Below are positions 32,752-41,722 of a DNA stretch of 64,000 bases, piece by piece (the first letter of the stretch is position 1; the number at the start of each line of letters is the position of its first letter). The DNA lies in NCBI GenBank assembly GCA_965226755.1, contig CBDDDT010000003.1, positions 1,984,001-2,048,000 of the forward strand. The letters run 5' to 3'. The notes under the pieces were generated by a model. That model saw only the letters and a list, made by a program, of their open reading frames with translations, was not told where the DNA came from and made no database searches. This stretch comes from Bog-113 sp965226755 (GTDB lineage Bacteria; Acidobacteriota; Terriglobia; Bryobacterales; Bryobacteraceae). The position numbers and the translations under genes are program-made.

Positions 32752-34091
32752 CTCTGCCGCGCCCGCAAGATTTGAGGCGCTGACTTAACCCCGCCAAACG
32801 TGACCGAGACGGCGTACTCCCCGGCATCCAAGCCAGAGGGAATTTCGGCGTTCACTTGCCGCGCGTCGTCCGGGTCCAGTTCACTAATGAAAGTTACTTT
32901 CAGGCGGGTCCCATTGAGAAGGACGCAGGTATTGACCGCGTCGGAATTTTCGCCTAGGCCCGCGACCCACAGGCTGATGTGGGCAGGCTCATTCGAGAGA
33001 TGCACTTCGCCCCGCGTCCAGTCGCGGCCATCGCAAACGAGGCGCACTTCGATGGCGGTCGCCGTCTCCGGCACATCCACCGCGATTCGGCGCGCATCGC
33101 TCCAGTTGCCGTCCCGAATAGACATTCGAACCGAAAACCAACCGGGGTTCATGCCGGGGGGCAATCTCGAGTTCGCGGACCAGAGGGTCGCGTCCGAGCG
33201 CTTAGCATACATTGCGGGAACACCCACATCGCCGACTTGTAGGCGCAAATCGTCACGGTGCAAGTTATCCCCGGAATATTCGAACCACCAAGTCAGATAC
33301 TCTTCCCGCTTGGAACGGAAGTTCAACCCGCCGCGGATCGTATTGGTGACTGATTTAAGAAACGGCGCAGCCGGGCCATCGATCGCCGGAGCTTCCTCCC
33401 ACGTTCGATAACAGGCCAGCGCCGCCCGGCTATTTTTGACATCGACGTCGAGAATTTGCACGCGGGCGAAGCCGGCCGCCCGGCACATCCCGATCAGACA
33501 ACTGACGGTCGGTCCAAACCAGTTATCCAACTGGCCGCCCAGTTCCTCCGCTTCATAGAACTCGAGAGTCGGAATCGAATCGCGGTGCTGTTCCCAATCG
33601 GCGGCGTCAGTAACGTACGATTCGACGATGGCGAGGTCAATGGTAAGTCCGCAAACCAGCTCAAGCGCAAGAAGAGGATACTTAGTATGGTAAAGAACGC
33701 CCAGAAAAAAGACATAGTGGAACCGGCCGAGACCCGCCGAGGGAACCTCGAACAGGTCCATTTCCCGGTAGTCGACACGCGAGCTTAGCTTCCGCTGAAC
33801 CACCCGGAAGTTCGGAACTTCCACCATGTCGATCGCGGTGACTTGCGCGCCGTGCCGCTCCGCCTCGAAGCTGAACCAGCCATCCCACGCGCCGATATCC
33901 AGCACGCGTTTCCCGGTCAGATCGTTTGGAATCGGGAAGCGGGAATAGCGGTGCTCGGAAACCTCCACGGGGAGCACTCCCGGGAATTCCGTGCCGTCCG
34001 CGAAACGAAAACCGTGATACCAGCCGAGCCTGTGAAATTCGTCTCTTGCCGCGTTCTCCTGGCGGATTTTGCGGAGCTCGGCTGCGTCCAT
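32739..34091 (-). CDS. CmoB-like SAM methyltransferase with a C-terminal beta domain
   Basis: Residues 1-240 of this 450-residue protein resemble the CmoB/DUF1698 methyltransferases: WYHGFRFADGTEFPG, GKRVLDIGAWDGWFSFEAER (60-79), FFLGVLYHTKYPLLALE. CmoB itself carboxymethylates wobble uridine, but the extended C-terminus is not part of it. Residues about 320-450 are beta-rich and end in VNAEIPSGLDAGEYAVSVTF, typical of Ig-like modules on acidobacterial surface proteins. No signal peptide is present, so it should act in the cytoplasm. It is divergent from the next methyltransferase gene, which shows the same architecture. Substrate unknown. Confidence 0.8.
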   Translation of the reverse strand: MDAAELRKIRQENAARDEFHRLGWYHGFRFADGTEFPGVLPVEVSEHRYSRFPIPNDLTGKRVLDIGAWDGWFSFEAERHGAQVTAIDMVEVPNFRVVQRKLSSRVDYREMDLFEVPSAGLGRFHYVFFLGVLYHTKYPLLALELVCGLTIDLAIVESYVTDAADWEQHRDSIPTLEFYEAEELGGQLDNWFGPTVSCLIGMCRAAGFARVQILDVDVKNSRAALACYRTWEEAPAIDGPAAPFLKSVTNTIRGGLNFRSKREEYLTWWFEYSGDNLHRDDLRLQVGDVGVPAMYAKRSDATLWSANSRLPPGMNPGWFSVRMSIRDGNWSDARRIAVDVPETATAIEVRLVCDGRDWTRGEVHLSNEPAHISLWVAGLGENSDAVNTCVLLNGTRLKVTFISELDPDDARQVNAEIPSGLDAGEYAVSVTFGGVKSAPQILRARQSHLV

Positions 34092-34141
34092 AAACTGCTC
34101 AGTTTAGCATCGGGTCCGGGCACAGAGGGGGATCGTACACT

Positions 34142-35452
34142 GTGATCATGGCTGCCGATTCCGATGCCGAAGCAATGCGTTCCGACTGGAACCAGCGCGC
34201 GCGGGAAGACGCAAATTACTACGTCGCATTTGGGCGCCGCAACCAGTCGGATGACGAATTCTTGGCGTCCGCGAGCGACGAAGTCCGCCTGTTCGAGACA
34301 GAACTCAAGCGCCGTCCCGTTGATTTCTGGAAGTCCGCTGAAGCACTCGAGATCGGATGCGGCCCCGGGCGTCTGCTCAGGCCGCTCAGCCGCCACTTCG
34401 GCCGGCTCCATGGCGTCGACATCTCCGATGAGATGCTGCGGCGGGCCCGCGAGAGACTAGACGATTTTCCAAACGTCACGCTCCACCATGCGGCGGACTC
34501 GACGTTGTCGCAGTTCGCGGACGAGACGATAGATTTCATCTTTTCCTATGCCGTGTTCCAGCACATCCCCGATCGGGAGGTCGTGCTCGGCTATCTGCGC
34601 GACTCGATCCGCATACTCCGGCCAGGCGGACTGTTTGTCTTCCAGATCAATGGTCTTCCGGATTCCGGGAGCGCTCCCACCACATGGGAAGGATGCCGCG
34701 TGCGATCCGAAGAAATCAGGGACTTCGCCGGGAGCAACGGCCTTTTACTGCTCTCGCTGACCGATCGGGACACGCAGTATATGTGGGTGACGCTGCAAAA
34801 ACCATTCGCTCAATACGAAGAGGAAATTCCGGACGAGGCGACGATCTTTAAAGTGACGAACGCCTACTCCGGAGAGCCCTTCGTCCCGGTTCGGGGCCGG
34901 TTCGGCGCGGCTTCCATCCTGGTTACGCACCTTCCGGAAAGGGCCGACCTGCTGACTTTGTCGGCTCGCATCAACGGGGCGAACGCTGACTGCTGCTATC
35001 TGAGCCCGCCCACGAACGGGCGCCGCTTCGTCAATGTGATAATGCCGCCGGGAACGCGCACCGGCTTGGTTCCAGTGGATCTTGCCTGGCGCGGGCGGCC
35101 GCTCGGCCCGACGGCGCTCGCGCGCATTGTGCCGCCCGCGCCGAAAATCGCCAGCGTCTCTTATATCGCCGATGGGATCAATCTGCTTTCCATCGGACGC
35201 GTGGACAGCGGCAGCGTTCGCCTTGTCATGGATGAGGTGACCGATCCGTCGCAGTTGGGAATCAGCATGGGCGGGAGCAAGCTCCCTTATGGCTGGTTCT
35301 GCGTCAACCCGCTCCACGAGCGTTATGAGTTCAATTTCAAATTACCGCCGAACATTCCGGAGGGTTTGAACTTTGTTCACCTCACCGCGGGCGGGCGCTC
35401 GTTCGCTCCTATTCAATTGGAAGTCGGAAAGCGGAGCGTACCCAAAGCATAA
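34142..35452 (+). CDS. Class I SAM methyltransferase with C-terminal Ig-like extension
   Basis: The first 220 of 436 residues form a UbiE/UbiG-type methyltransferase: ALEIGCGPGRLLRPLSRH (68-85), HGVDISDEMLRRARERL, and SYAVFQHIPDREVVLGYLRDS. Residues 240-430 are beta-rich and look like two Ig-type modules, the second ending in PPNIPEGLNFVHLTAGGRSFAPI. A GAGGGGGAT ten bases upstream supports the GTG start at 34142; an ATG lies two codons further on. Divergent from the CmoB-like gene (50 bp between) with parallel domain order. The pair may modify a surface glycan or natural product; this is inferred only. Confidence 0.82.
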   Translation: MIMAADSDAEAMRSDWNQRAREDANYYVAFGRRNQSDDEFLASASDEVRLFETELKRRPVDFWKSAEALEIGCGPGRLLRPLSRHFGRLHGVDISDEMLRRARERLDDFPNVTLHHAADSTLSQFADETIDFIFSYAVFQHIPDREVVLGYLRDSIRILRPGGLFVFQINGLPDSGSAPTTWEGCRVRSEEIRDFAGSNGLLLLSLTDRDTQYMWVTLQKPFAQYEEEIPDEATIFKVTNAYSGEPFVPVRGRFGAASILVTHLPERADLLTLSARINGANADCCYLSPPTNGRRFVNVIMPPGTRTGLVPVDLAWRGRPLGPTALARIVPPAPKIASVSYIADGINLLSIGRVDSGSVRLVMDEVTDPSQLGISMGGSKLPYGWFCVNPLHERYEFNFKLPPNIPEGLNFVHLTAGGRSFAPIQLEVGKRSVPKA

Positions 35453-35466
35453 TAAGGTATTCATCC

Positions 35467-37074
35467 ATGCGACGCATAGCCGCGGCTTCCTTTTGTGTGT
35501 TACTCGCTTCCAGCCTTTTCGGGCAAGCTCAACGCCAGGCGCCCGAAGTCGCTGTCCCGCCTCCGCCAGTTGAGGAGCACCCGGTGGCGACACCGCCGGT
35601 GAACCCTGGCGGCTACACGCCTCTGCCTCCCAACGCCGCGCCGCCCGCGATCGAGCAGACCTCGGTGACGCACCATTCGATCCGAATCGGCGGCGAACAG
35701 TTCGCGTACACGGCCACCGCCGGGACGCTCTTGCTGAAGCGCGATGACGACAAACCCCGCGCGAGCATCTTCTATATCGCTTACACGCGCGACGGCATCG
35801 CGGATAAGAGTAAGCGGCCGGTGACCTACACGTTCAATGGAGGCCCGGGTTCCTCGTCCGTTTGGCTTCACATGGGAGCAATCGGCCCGAAGCGCGCCGT
35901 GCTGAACGACGATGGCAGTCTTCCTCCAGCGCCGTTTCGCATGATCGATAACGACACGTCCATCCTCGATTTCACGGATCTCGTGTTCATCGACCCGGTT
36001 TCGACCGGTTTCAGCCGTCCCGCGCCGGGAGAAGATCCTAAACAGTTCCATGGCGTCCAGGGAGACTTGCAGTCGGTCGGCGACTTCATCCGGCTCTGGA
36101 CCACGCGGAACGAGCGCTGGAATTCGCCTAAGTTCCTGGCGGGCGAAAGCTACGGGACAACGCGCGCGGCCGGTCTTTCGCAATATCTCTTGGAGACCTA
36201 CGGGCTCTATTTGAACGGCATCACGCTGATGTCTTCCATCCTGAATTTTGAGACGGCCCGCTTCGATCGCGGCAACGATTTGCCGTATGTTCTGTTTCTC
36301 CCGACTTACACGGCGGTCGCGTGGTACCACAAGAGACTCGGCGCGGATCTGCAGACCGATCGGCAAGGAGCCATTCAGGAAGCGCGAAAATTCGCCGAAG
36401 GCGATTACACCCTTGCCCTGATGCGAGGCGACAAATTGCCGCCGACGGACAGGAAGCGCATCGCCGCAGAAGTCGCCCGATTCACCGGACTTAGCCCGGA
36501 ATACGTGGAGCGATCCAATCTCCGGATCGATATCGAGCGGTTCGCCAAAGAACTTCTCCGGGATCAGCGAAGGACCGTGGGACGCTACGACGGACGAATT
36601 GAAGGCGAGGATTATGACGCGGCGGGCGAATACCCCGAATACGATCCCAGCTATTCGGTTGTTTACGGCCCCTTCGCCGCTGTTTTCAATGAGTACATTC
36701 GCAGCGATCTGAAAGTGAACACTGACCTTCCCTATGAGTTCCTCACCGGCAAAGTGCAGCCCTGGAACTACACGCCTTACGAGAACCGCTACCTGAATAT
36801 GGCTGAGCCGCTGCGCGAAGCCATCACCCAAAATCCGAACTTAAAGGTGATGATTTGCAATGGTTACTACGATATGGCCACCCCGTTCTTCGCGACGGAG
36901 TACACGGTTTCTCATCTCGGGCTGGAACCGAAACTGACCGGAAACATCGCGCTGAGTTATTACGAAGCGGGGCACATGTTCTATACCAATCGAACGTCAG
37001 CCGCGCAACTTCGCGCGAACCTAATGAAGTTCTACACAGCCGCCACTACCCCGGCGCCGCCGAGCGGCGGTTAG
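35467..37074 (+). CDS. S10 family serine carboxypeptidase
   Basis: A secreted 535-residue peptidase of the carboxypeptidase Y family. A signal peptide (about 1-20) is followed by a Pro-rich stretch (25-60). Catalytic elements are all present: the oxyanion region NGGPGSSSVWLHMGAIGPK, nucleophile Ser near 229 in GESYGTTRAAG, Asp near 469 in CNGYYDMATPF and His near 503 in YYEAGHMFYTN. It removes C-terminal residues from peptides outside the cytoplasm, probably for nutrition. The start is 14 bp after the methyltransferase stop. The gene overlaps the convergent zinc-ribbon gene by four bases. Confidence 0.95.
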   Translation: MRRIAAASFCVLLASSLFGQAQRQAPEVAVPPPPVEEHPVATPPVNPGGYTPLPPNAAPPAIEQTSVTHHSIRIGGEQFAYTATAGTLLLKRDDDKPRASIFYIAYTRDGIADKSKRPVTYTFNGGPGSSSVWLHMGAIGPKRAVLNDDGSLPPAPFRMIDNDTSILDFTDLVFIDPVSTGFSRPAPGEDPKQFHGVQGDLQSVGDFIRLWTTRNERWNSPKFLAGESYGTTRAAGLSQYLLETYGLYLNGITLMSSILNFETARFDRGNDLPYVLFLPTYTAVAWYHKRLGADLQTDRQGAIQEARKFAEGDYTLALMRGDKLPPTDRKRIAAEVARFTGLSPEYVERSNLRIDIERFAKELLRDQRRTVGRYDGRIEGEDYDAAGEYPEYDPSYSVVYGPFAAVFNEYIRSDLKVNTDLPYEFLTGKVQPWNYTPYENRYLNMAEPLREAITQNPNLKVMICNGYYDMATPFFATEYTVSHLGLEPKLTGNIALSYYEAGHMFYTNRTSAAQLRANLMKFYTAATTPAPPSGG

Positions 37075-37343
37075 ACGAAGGCGATCGTCTTGATGCCGGA
37101 GATCTCGAAGGGTTTCCGGCATCGGACATTCTTGCAAGCCACCTTGTCGTCTACCAGGAGCATATAGCTTTGGGACTTGGCGAATTTTGCCCGGTCCCGC
37201 TCATCTCCGCCCGGGGGAAGCCGGTCCTTCTTCTTTCGGAGGAGCCACTTCAGGTCGTAGGTCTCCACCGACCGGCAATACGGACAATTCAGGCTGGCGG
37301 GCTTGGTGGTTGGCGATTCTACAAAATAGTCGCGTTCCTGCAT
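37071..37343 (-). CDS. Small zinc-ribbon-like protein
   Basis: The 90-residue protein has two cysteine pairs, CPYC near residues 20-23 and CKNVRC near 70-75, that fit a zinc ribbon; a charged linker separates them. I do not recognise a family. It lies 5 bp downstream of gltA on the same strand, so it is probably co-transcribed with it. Its stop shares bases with the stop of the S10 peptidase gene (TTAG at 37071-37074). Confidence 0.65.
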   Translation of the reverse strand: MQERDYFVESPTTKPASLNCPYCRSVETYDLKWLLRKKKDRLPPGGDERDRAKFAKSQSYMLLVDDKVACKNVRCRKPFEISGIKTIAFV

Positions 37344-37348
37344 GCGGA

Positions 37349-38485
37349 CTACTTTCGTCCGGACATCGGTATCCAGGGCATACCGTCCGCGTTGCCCTTG
37401 TATTCGGCGCGCGGCCGAATCAGCCGGTTGTTCCGATACTGCTCCAGAACGTGGGCCGTCCAGCCCGACATGCGGCTTACGGCGAAAATGGGCGTGAACA
37501 GATCGATCGGAATGCCGAGCGAGTAGTAGGCGCTGGCCGAGTAGAAATCCACATTGGGATTCAGCTTCTTCTCAGACTTGATCGTCTCCTCGACGCGCTG
37601 CGACATGAGATACAGCTTTTCCTGGCCGGTGCGCTTCCCCAGTTCTTCGGAAAGGACCCGCAGATGGGTGGCACGCGGATCTTCGGTGCGGTAGACGCGG
37701 TGACCAAAACCCGGAATTTTCACGCGATTGTTCAGCATCTCCCGCACGCGCTCAACGGCCTTTTCAGGATCGCCCACCTGGAGCAGCATGCGGATCACAT
37801 CCTCATTCGCGCCTCCGTGGAGCGGTCCCTTCAGAGCTCCGATTGCCGAGGTGATAGCCGAATGGATATCGGAAAGAGTGGCGGCAGTGACGCGGGCGGC
37901 GAACGTGGAGGCGTTTAACTCATGATCGGCGTGCAGAATCAAGGCCACGTCGAACGCGTGCTCCATTACGTCGTCCGGCTTGTTGCCGGTCAGCATGTAG
38001 AGGAAGTTCGCGGCGAAGCTCAGCGCCGGGTCGGTCGGGATGAGTTCTTTTCCGCTTCTCAGCCGGTTGAAGCCCGCCACGAGGGTCGCGGTCTGCGCCA
38101 TCAGCCGAACGGCCTTGGCTTCGTTGGCCTCGGTGGACATGTCGCGGGCCTGCGGATCGTACAGGCTCAGCATCGACACGGCCGTCCGAAGAAGATCCAT
38201 CGGAAGCGCCTTGGGATTGGATCGCAAGAACTCGATGACCTGGGGCGCAAGGCCGCCGTTTTCCGCGAGTTTCCGTTTCAGGCCGGAGAGCTGGCTTTCC
38301 GTGGGAAGATCGCCTGTCCAAAGGAGGAAGATAACTTCCTCGAAGGTCGCGTGTTCAGCCAGCGAATGGATATTATGGCCGCGATAACTGAGGATGCCTT
38401 CGTACCCGTCGATATAACAGATTTCAGATTCCCCGGCGATCACACCTTCAAGTCCAGCGCCGGCCGTCGTGGAAGTGGAACTCAT
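37349..38485 (-). CDS. gltA: Citrate synthase (citrate/2-methylcitrate synthase family)
   Basis: The enzyme condenses acetyl-CoA with oxaloacetate at the entry of the TCA cycle. The 378-residue length matches the short bacterial/archaeal type. Conserved active-site segments are LHADHELNASTFAAR, GPLHGGANEDV, GFGHRVYRTEDPRA and NPNVDFYSA (the catalytic His and Asp). The N-terminus begins directly with GLEGVIAGESEICYIDG, common to this subgroup. Paralogous 2-methylcitrate synthases look similar; no prp genes are nearby, so citrate synthase is favoured. It is part of the minus-strand run from groES to the zinc-ribbon gene. Confidence 0.95.
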   Translation of the reverse strand: MSSTSTTAGAGLEGVIAGESEICYIDGYEGILSYRGHNIHSLAEHATFEEVIFLLWTGDLPTESQLSGLKRKLAENGGLAPQVIEFLRSNPKALPMDLLRTAVSMLSLYDPQARDMSTEANEAKAVRLMAQTATLVAGFNRLRSGKELIPTDPALSFAANFLYMLTGNKPDDVMEHAFDVALILHADHELNASTFAARVTAATLSDIHSAITSAIGALKGPLHGGANEDVIRMLLQVGDPEKAVERVREMLNNRVKIPGFGHRVYRTEDPRATHLRVLSEELGKRTGQEKLYLMSQRVEETIKSEKKLNPNVDFYSASAYYSLGIPIDLFTPIFAVSRMSGWTAHVLEQYRNNRLIRPRAEYKGNADGMPWIPMSGRK

Positions 38486-38501
38486 GGTTACCTCAAGTGT
38501 A

Positions 38502-38999
38502 TTAGAAGAAGACGCTCCTGGTTCGCCCCAGAGTGCGATGAAGGAGAATCGCCCACGGAGATTTGCCGGGACAGACTTGAACTGGTGAGAAACTTAACGA
38601 ATCGCTGCCCTTTTCGACAAATAACTTTTGGCGATCGCCGGAGCCGACGTTCACGGTGACGATCTCGCCCGCGCCGCAACTCTCCGCATCGGCAATGCGC
38701 AGGTTCGGGCTGGCGGACGCGGGGCTTTTCGGTCCCCAGTCCTCCAGGAACTTCTGGTAGGTGTAGTCTTTGCAGGGATGCGTGCCTGTACAGCCCCACG
38801 CCGCGTAGGCCCCAGGGTAATCCTGCGCGCGCACGCGGCTCAGGAAACTTTTGGCGACACTGATCTGGTGAAAGGGCCGGAACAGATAGAAAGCGAAGCC
38901 GCCCGCAATTAGGACGGCCAGCACGATCAGGATCACATTGCGGACGCGATTCTCCCTGGTTTCCTCACCCGCTCCGTATTCTTCCAGATACCCGGACAT
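38502..38999 (-). CDS. Membrane-anchored hypothetical protein
   Basis: The 165-residue protein has a short charged N-terminus, one membrane helix at about 22-44 (VILIVLAVLIAGGFAFYLF) and an exported C-terminal domain with four to five Cys (WGCTGTHPCKDYTY, ESCGAGE, QVCPG). The first part after the helix (SFLSRVRAQDYPGAYAAW) resembles the helical start of NTF2-like/DUF4878 domains, but the match is weak. It lies between ompH and gltA on the same strand, 16 bp before gltA. Confidence 0.68.
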   Translation of the reverse strand: MSGYLEEYGAGEETRENRVRNVILIVLAVLIAGGFAFYLFRPFHQISVAKSFLSRVRAQDYPGAYAAWGCTGTHPCKDYTYQKFLEDWGPKSPASASPNLRIADAESCGAGEIVTVNVGSGDRQKLFVEKGSDSLSFSPVQVCPGKSPWAILLHRTLGRTRSVFF

Positions 39000-39027
39000 G
39001 CGAACTCCGCTCCCGGCGCGTCCTTAA

Positions 39028-39555
39028 TTATCTCGCTGGATGCGCCGCGTTATAGGCGGTGATCGCGTCGTTGGTGACGTCGAGCCCCGTCTTGTAGTAA
39101 ACGGTGTTATTTACATCCACCACAACATCCAAGCCCTTCTCTTCGGCCAGTTTCTTCACCACGGCCTGCATGGCGGCCTGCGCCTTACCAAGGATATCGT
39201 TGCGGTCGCGTTCCACATCGGCTTGCAGATCGTCGGAAATGCGCTGAAGCTCCCGCTGGCGGCGCTGCCCCTGAGCTTGCAGGTCGGCTTCCTGCGCCTG
39301 GCTGAGTTTGCCCTGGCCGGCTTGCAACTGCTGCTGAATGTCCTGCAGCTGCTTTTGCATTCGCTGGCCTTCTTCCTGACGCGGCTTGTATTTCGCTTCG
39401 AGATCCGCCGAAGCCTTCTTGATCTCCGCCGATTCGAGAATGGCGCGCCGCATATCCACGACGCCCATTTTTACTTGGGCCGGCGCAGTTCCCGCAAAGA
39501 TCCCGGCGAACATCAGGGAGAATAGGCCGGCACGAGCGGCCCAGGATGAAAACAT
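39028..39555 (-). CDS. OmpH/Skp family periplasmic chaperone
   Basis: Skp-like chaperones hold unfolded outer-membrane proteins in the periplasm. From the ATG at 39555 (AGAGGAG about 11 bases upstream) the protein has 175 residues: a signal peptide ending GTAPAQ, the strand KMGVVDMRRAI, a long Gln/Glu-rich coiled coil (about 40-130) and the closing strand LDVVVDVNNTVYYKTGLDVTNDAITAYN. The three-part order is that of OmpH. Its presence agrees with a diderm cell. It lies between groES and the membrane protein gene on the minus strand, away from bamA or lpx genes. Confidence 0.9.
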   Translation of the reverse strand: MFSSWAARAGLFSLMFAGIFAGTAPAQVKMGVVDMRRAILESAEIKKASADLEAKYKPRQEEGQRMQKQLQDIQQQLQAGQGKLSQAQEADLQAQGQRRQRELQRISDDLQADVERDRNDILGKAQAAMQAVVKKLAEEKGLDVVVDVNNTVYYKTGLDVTNDAITAYNAAHPAR

Positions 39556-39627
39556 GCTTATTGATACTCCTCTTTCACAGATGATCTTTGAGATTATCAC
39601 GCTGCCAAACACCCGCTTCCGGCAGAG

Positions 39628-39915
39628 CTAATCCAGAACGGCCAGGATCTCGTCCTCCCGGAAGATCACGTAATCCTCGCCGCCGACCTTGATCTCAGAC
39701 CCGGAAAATTTTCCGAACAGGATTCGATCGCCAGCCTTCACCTCGGGGGGAACCCGGACTCCCTTCTCATCGCGCTTCCCGGACCCCACCGCCATCACTT
39801 CACCCTGCTGCGGCTTTTCCTTGGCGCTATCCGGGATAATGATGCTCCCTCGCCTGGTCTCGTTCTCTTCGAGGCGTTTGATTACAACTCGGTCGTGCAA
39901 CGGACGAATGTTCAT
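39628..39915 (-). CDS. groES: Co-chaperonin GroES
   Basis: GroES caps the GroEL folding chamber. The 95-residue protein has the full family pattern: NIRPLHDRVVIKR at the N-terminus, RRGSIIIPDSAKEKPQQGEV with the mobile-loop region, DRILFGKFSGSEIK and the C-terminal YVIFREDEILAVL. AGAGGATC precedes the ATG. No groEL follows: the next gene downstream is ompH. Only 18 bp separate it from the phosphatase gene upstream, so there is no room for a CIRCE-type operator in front of it. Confidence 0.95.
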   Translation of the reverse strand: MNIRPLHDRVVIKRLEENETRRGSIIIPDSAKEKPQQGEVMAVGSGKRDEKGVRVPPEVKAGDRILFGKFSGSEIKVGGEDYVIFREDEILAVLD

Positions 39916-39933
39916 AAGTTGATCCTCTCTGAT

Positions 39934-41499
39934 CTAATTTTCGCTGATGATCTCAGCCAAAGTTCGGCCTTCCGCGCCGGCGGGCATCTGGATGCCCAGG
40001 ATCGTGCTTAACGTGGGGGCGATGTCGGCTACGGAGATATTCCCGTTATAGCGCCCTGGCCGGATGCCGGAGCCCATGAAGATGACCGGAACGTGCGTAT
40101 CGTAATTAAACGGAGTTCCGTGCGTGGTCCCCGACCGGGAGAAGATCCAGTAGGGATCGAGCAAGACGAAAAGATCGCCGCTGCGCTGCGGGAAGAAGCC
40201 TTTGACCATGGCTTGCGGAATGGGACCGCCGGGAAGGCCGCCAGCCAGTTGTTCTCGCGTATAGACACGAAAAACGTGAGGGATGGAGGAGGCGGCCTCC
40301 GCGGCCACGCGATCCACTTCGGCCCGGTCCAGATTCTTCGTGCGAATCAGGTCCAGATTCAGATAGAGCACGTTCTCATGTGCCTTGCGGATCAGCCAGT
40401 CGCCCGCGCCAAAGCGGCTGGCCAACGCATCTTCGATCGGTTTATCGAGATCCGCCGGCGACATCCTGCCGCCCGGCATCCTGCGCTCCTGGTCTTTCTC
40501 CGGCACGGGCGCCACGCCATGATCGGCGGAGAGCACCACGAGCACGTCGTTGGGACCAAGCCCCCGCGCGGATAGAAAGTGGAAGAAGCGGTCGAGATCG
40601 TGATCCGTGCGCATGGCCATATCGCGCACCGCGGGATCATCCGGACCCACGCGGTGGCCGACATAGTCATTAGAAGAGAAGCTGATGGTCAGCAGATCGG
40701 TCACTCCGCGCTTTCCGAGCTGTTCGCCATCCACGGCGGCCTCCGCGAAGTTTTCGACGAGTTCATTTCCCCAGGGACTGGCGGGAATCGCCTTGTAGAG
40801 ACTCTCGCCTGAACCGAATTTGATACCCATCCACTCTTTTCCGGCGTACTGGCTGGCTGGGGCATCCTTATTAAAGCCCTTGACCCACGCGGGAACGTCG
40901 GCGCCGTAAACGCTGCTGCTCACAAACACGCCGCTTTCGTCAAACCAGTACGCCCCGGTCGCCATGTGGCCGGATAAGAGAATGGCGCTGCGCGGCTTCA
41001 GAGAGATTCCAATCACGCGGGATTGATCGCTGGCCATTCGAAGCTCGTCTCCCACCGTGTCCACCAGCAAACGGTTGGGCGAAGCAGGACTTTCGTCGGT
41101 GCAGTCTTTCGTCTTCCCTTCGGGTTCCTGCTTGCCGGGCCGGCCGGTGATCAGCGCCTGATCGTCACATACACTGGTCACCACGCGATGCTCTTCGCGC
41201 GAATACCAGGCATTGCCGACGATGCCGCTGAGGGCCGGTTCCGCGCCGGAAAGGATTATGCTGTGACCGACCGCGGTCACGGTGGGAGACTGATCATACC
41301 TCGCATTGGTGAAAACCGCGCCGTCCCGCAACAGCGTGGCCAAACCGCCGGCATAATCGCCGCGAAACCGGGTCAGGTAGTCGTAACGAAACTGGTCGAT
41401 CACGATGGTCAACACCAGCTTTGGCCGCCGGGCCGTTTGTCCCCGGACAGGGACGAGCGCGCATGAGAAAGCTAGACCTGCCAGCAGAATTTTCCGCAT
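39934..41499 (-). CDS. PafA-like alkaline phosphatase family protein
   Basis: Read from the ATG at 41499 the protein has 521 residues with a signal peptide (MRKILLAGLAFSCALVPVRG). It matches PafA-type phosphate-irrepressible phosphatases of the nucleotide pyrophosphatase/alkaline phosphatase superfamily: metal Asp in VIDQFRYDYL, the catalytic Thr in SPTVTAVGHS, GNAWYSRE, metal sites in FSSNDYVGHRVGPDD and LSADHGVAPVPE, and a C-terminal DTHVPVIFMG. It probably releases phosphate from monoesters in the periplasm. It heads the minus-strand run with groES, with 18 bp between. An upstream in-frame ATG at 41556 would hide the signal peptide. Confidence 0.88.
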   Translation of the reverse strand: MRKILLAGLAFSCALVPVRGQTARRPKLVLTIVIDQFRYDYLTRFRGDYAGGLATLLRDGAVFTNARYDQSPTVTAVGHSIILSGAEPALSGIVGNAWYSREEHRVVTSVCDDQALITGRPGKQEPEGKTKDCTDESPASPNRLLVDTVGDELRMASDQSRVIGISLKPRSAILLSGHMATGAYWFDESGVFVSSSVYGADVPAWVKGFNKDAPASQYAGKEWMGIKFGSGESLYKAIPASPWGNELVENFAEAAVDGEQLGKRGVTDLLTISFSSNDYVGHRVGPDDPAVRDMAMRTDHDLDRFFHFLSARGLGPNDVLVVLSADHGVAPVPEKDQERRMPGGRMSPADLDKPIEDALASRFGAGDWLIRKAHENVLYLNLDLIRTKNLDRAEVDRVAAEAASSIPHVFRVYTREQLAGGLPGGPIPQAMVKGFFPQRSGDLFVLLDPYWIFSRSGTTHGTPFNYDTHVPVIFMGSGIRPGRYNGNISVADIAPTLSTILGIQMPAGAEGRTLAEIISEN

Positions 41500-41722
41500 C
41501 GAATTCAAGGGTAGCAATCGTGCCACAATTGTTGAAACGGATAAAAACATTTGCACGCTAAATTGTTCTCTGAAAAGCTGTGGATTAAAGGGGAAATCGC
41601 CGGGAGGCCGTCTGCTTCATGCTGTTTCGAGACCACTTAGACTTCAACAGTTTTCTTTCGGGGCATTGCCGCGCGGCGTGTTACAACTTCGCGAATCACT
41701 GATAAGGTAGCAGAGTTCCAGC
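41500..41722. other. Divergent intergenic region between the PafA-like gene and dnaB
   Basis: This 223-bp gap holds the promoters of both flanking genes but no strong -35/-10 pair is evident. A weak pair, TTACAA (16-base gap) TAAGGT, lies just before dnaB. One near-match to a DnaA box (TGTGGATTA, one mismatch) is present. No RNA gene was recognised. Confidence 0.4.

Noticed and set aside
41560..41620. DnaA box cluster or replication origin near dnaB
   Set aside because: Only a single one-mismatch box was seen, with no cluster, AT-rich unwinding element or dnaA/dnaN neighbours.
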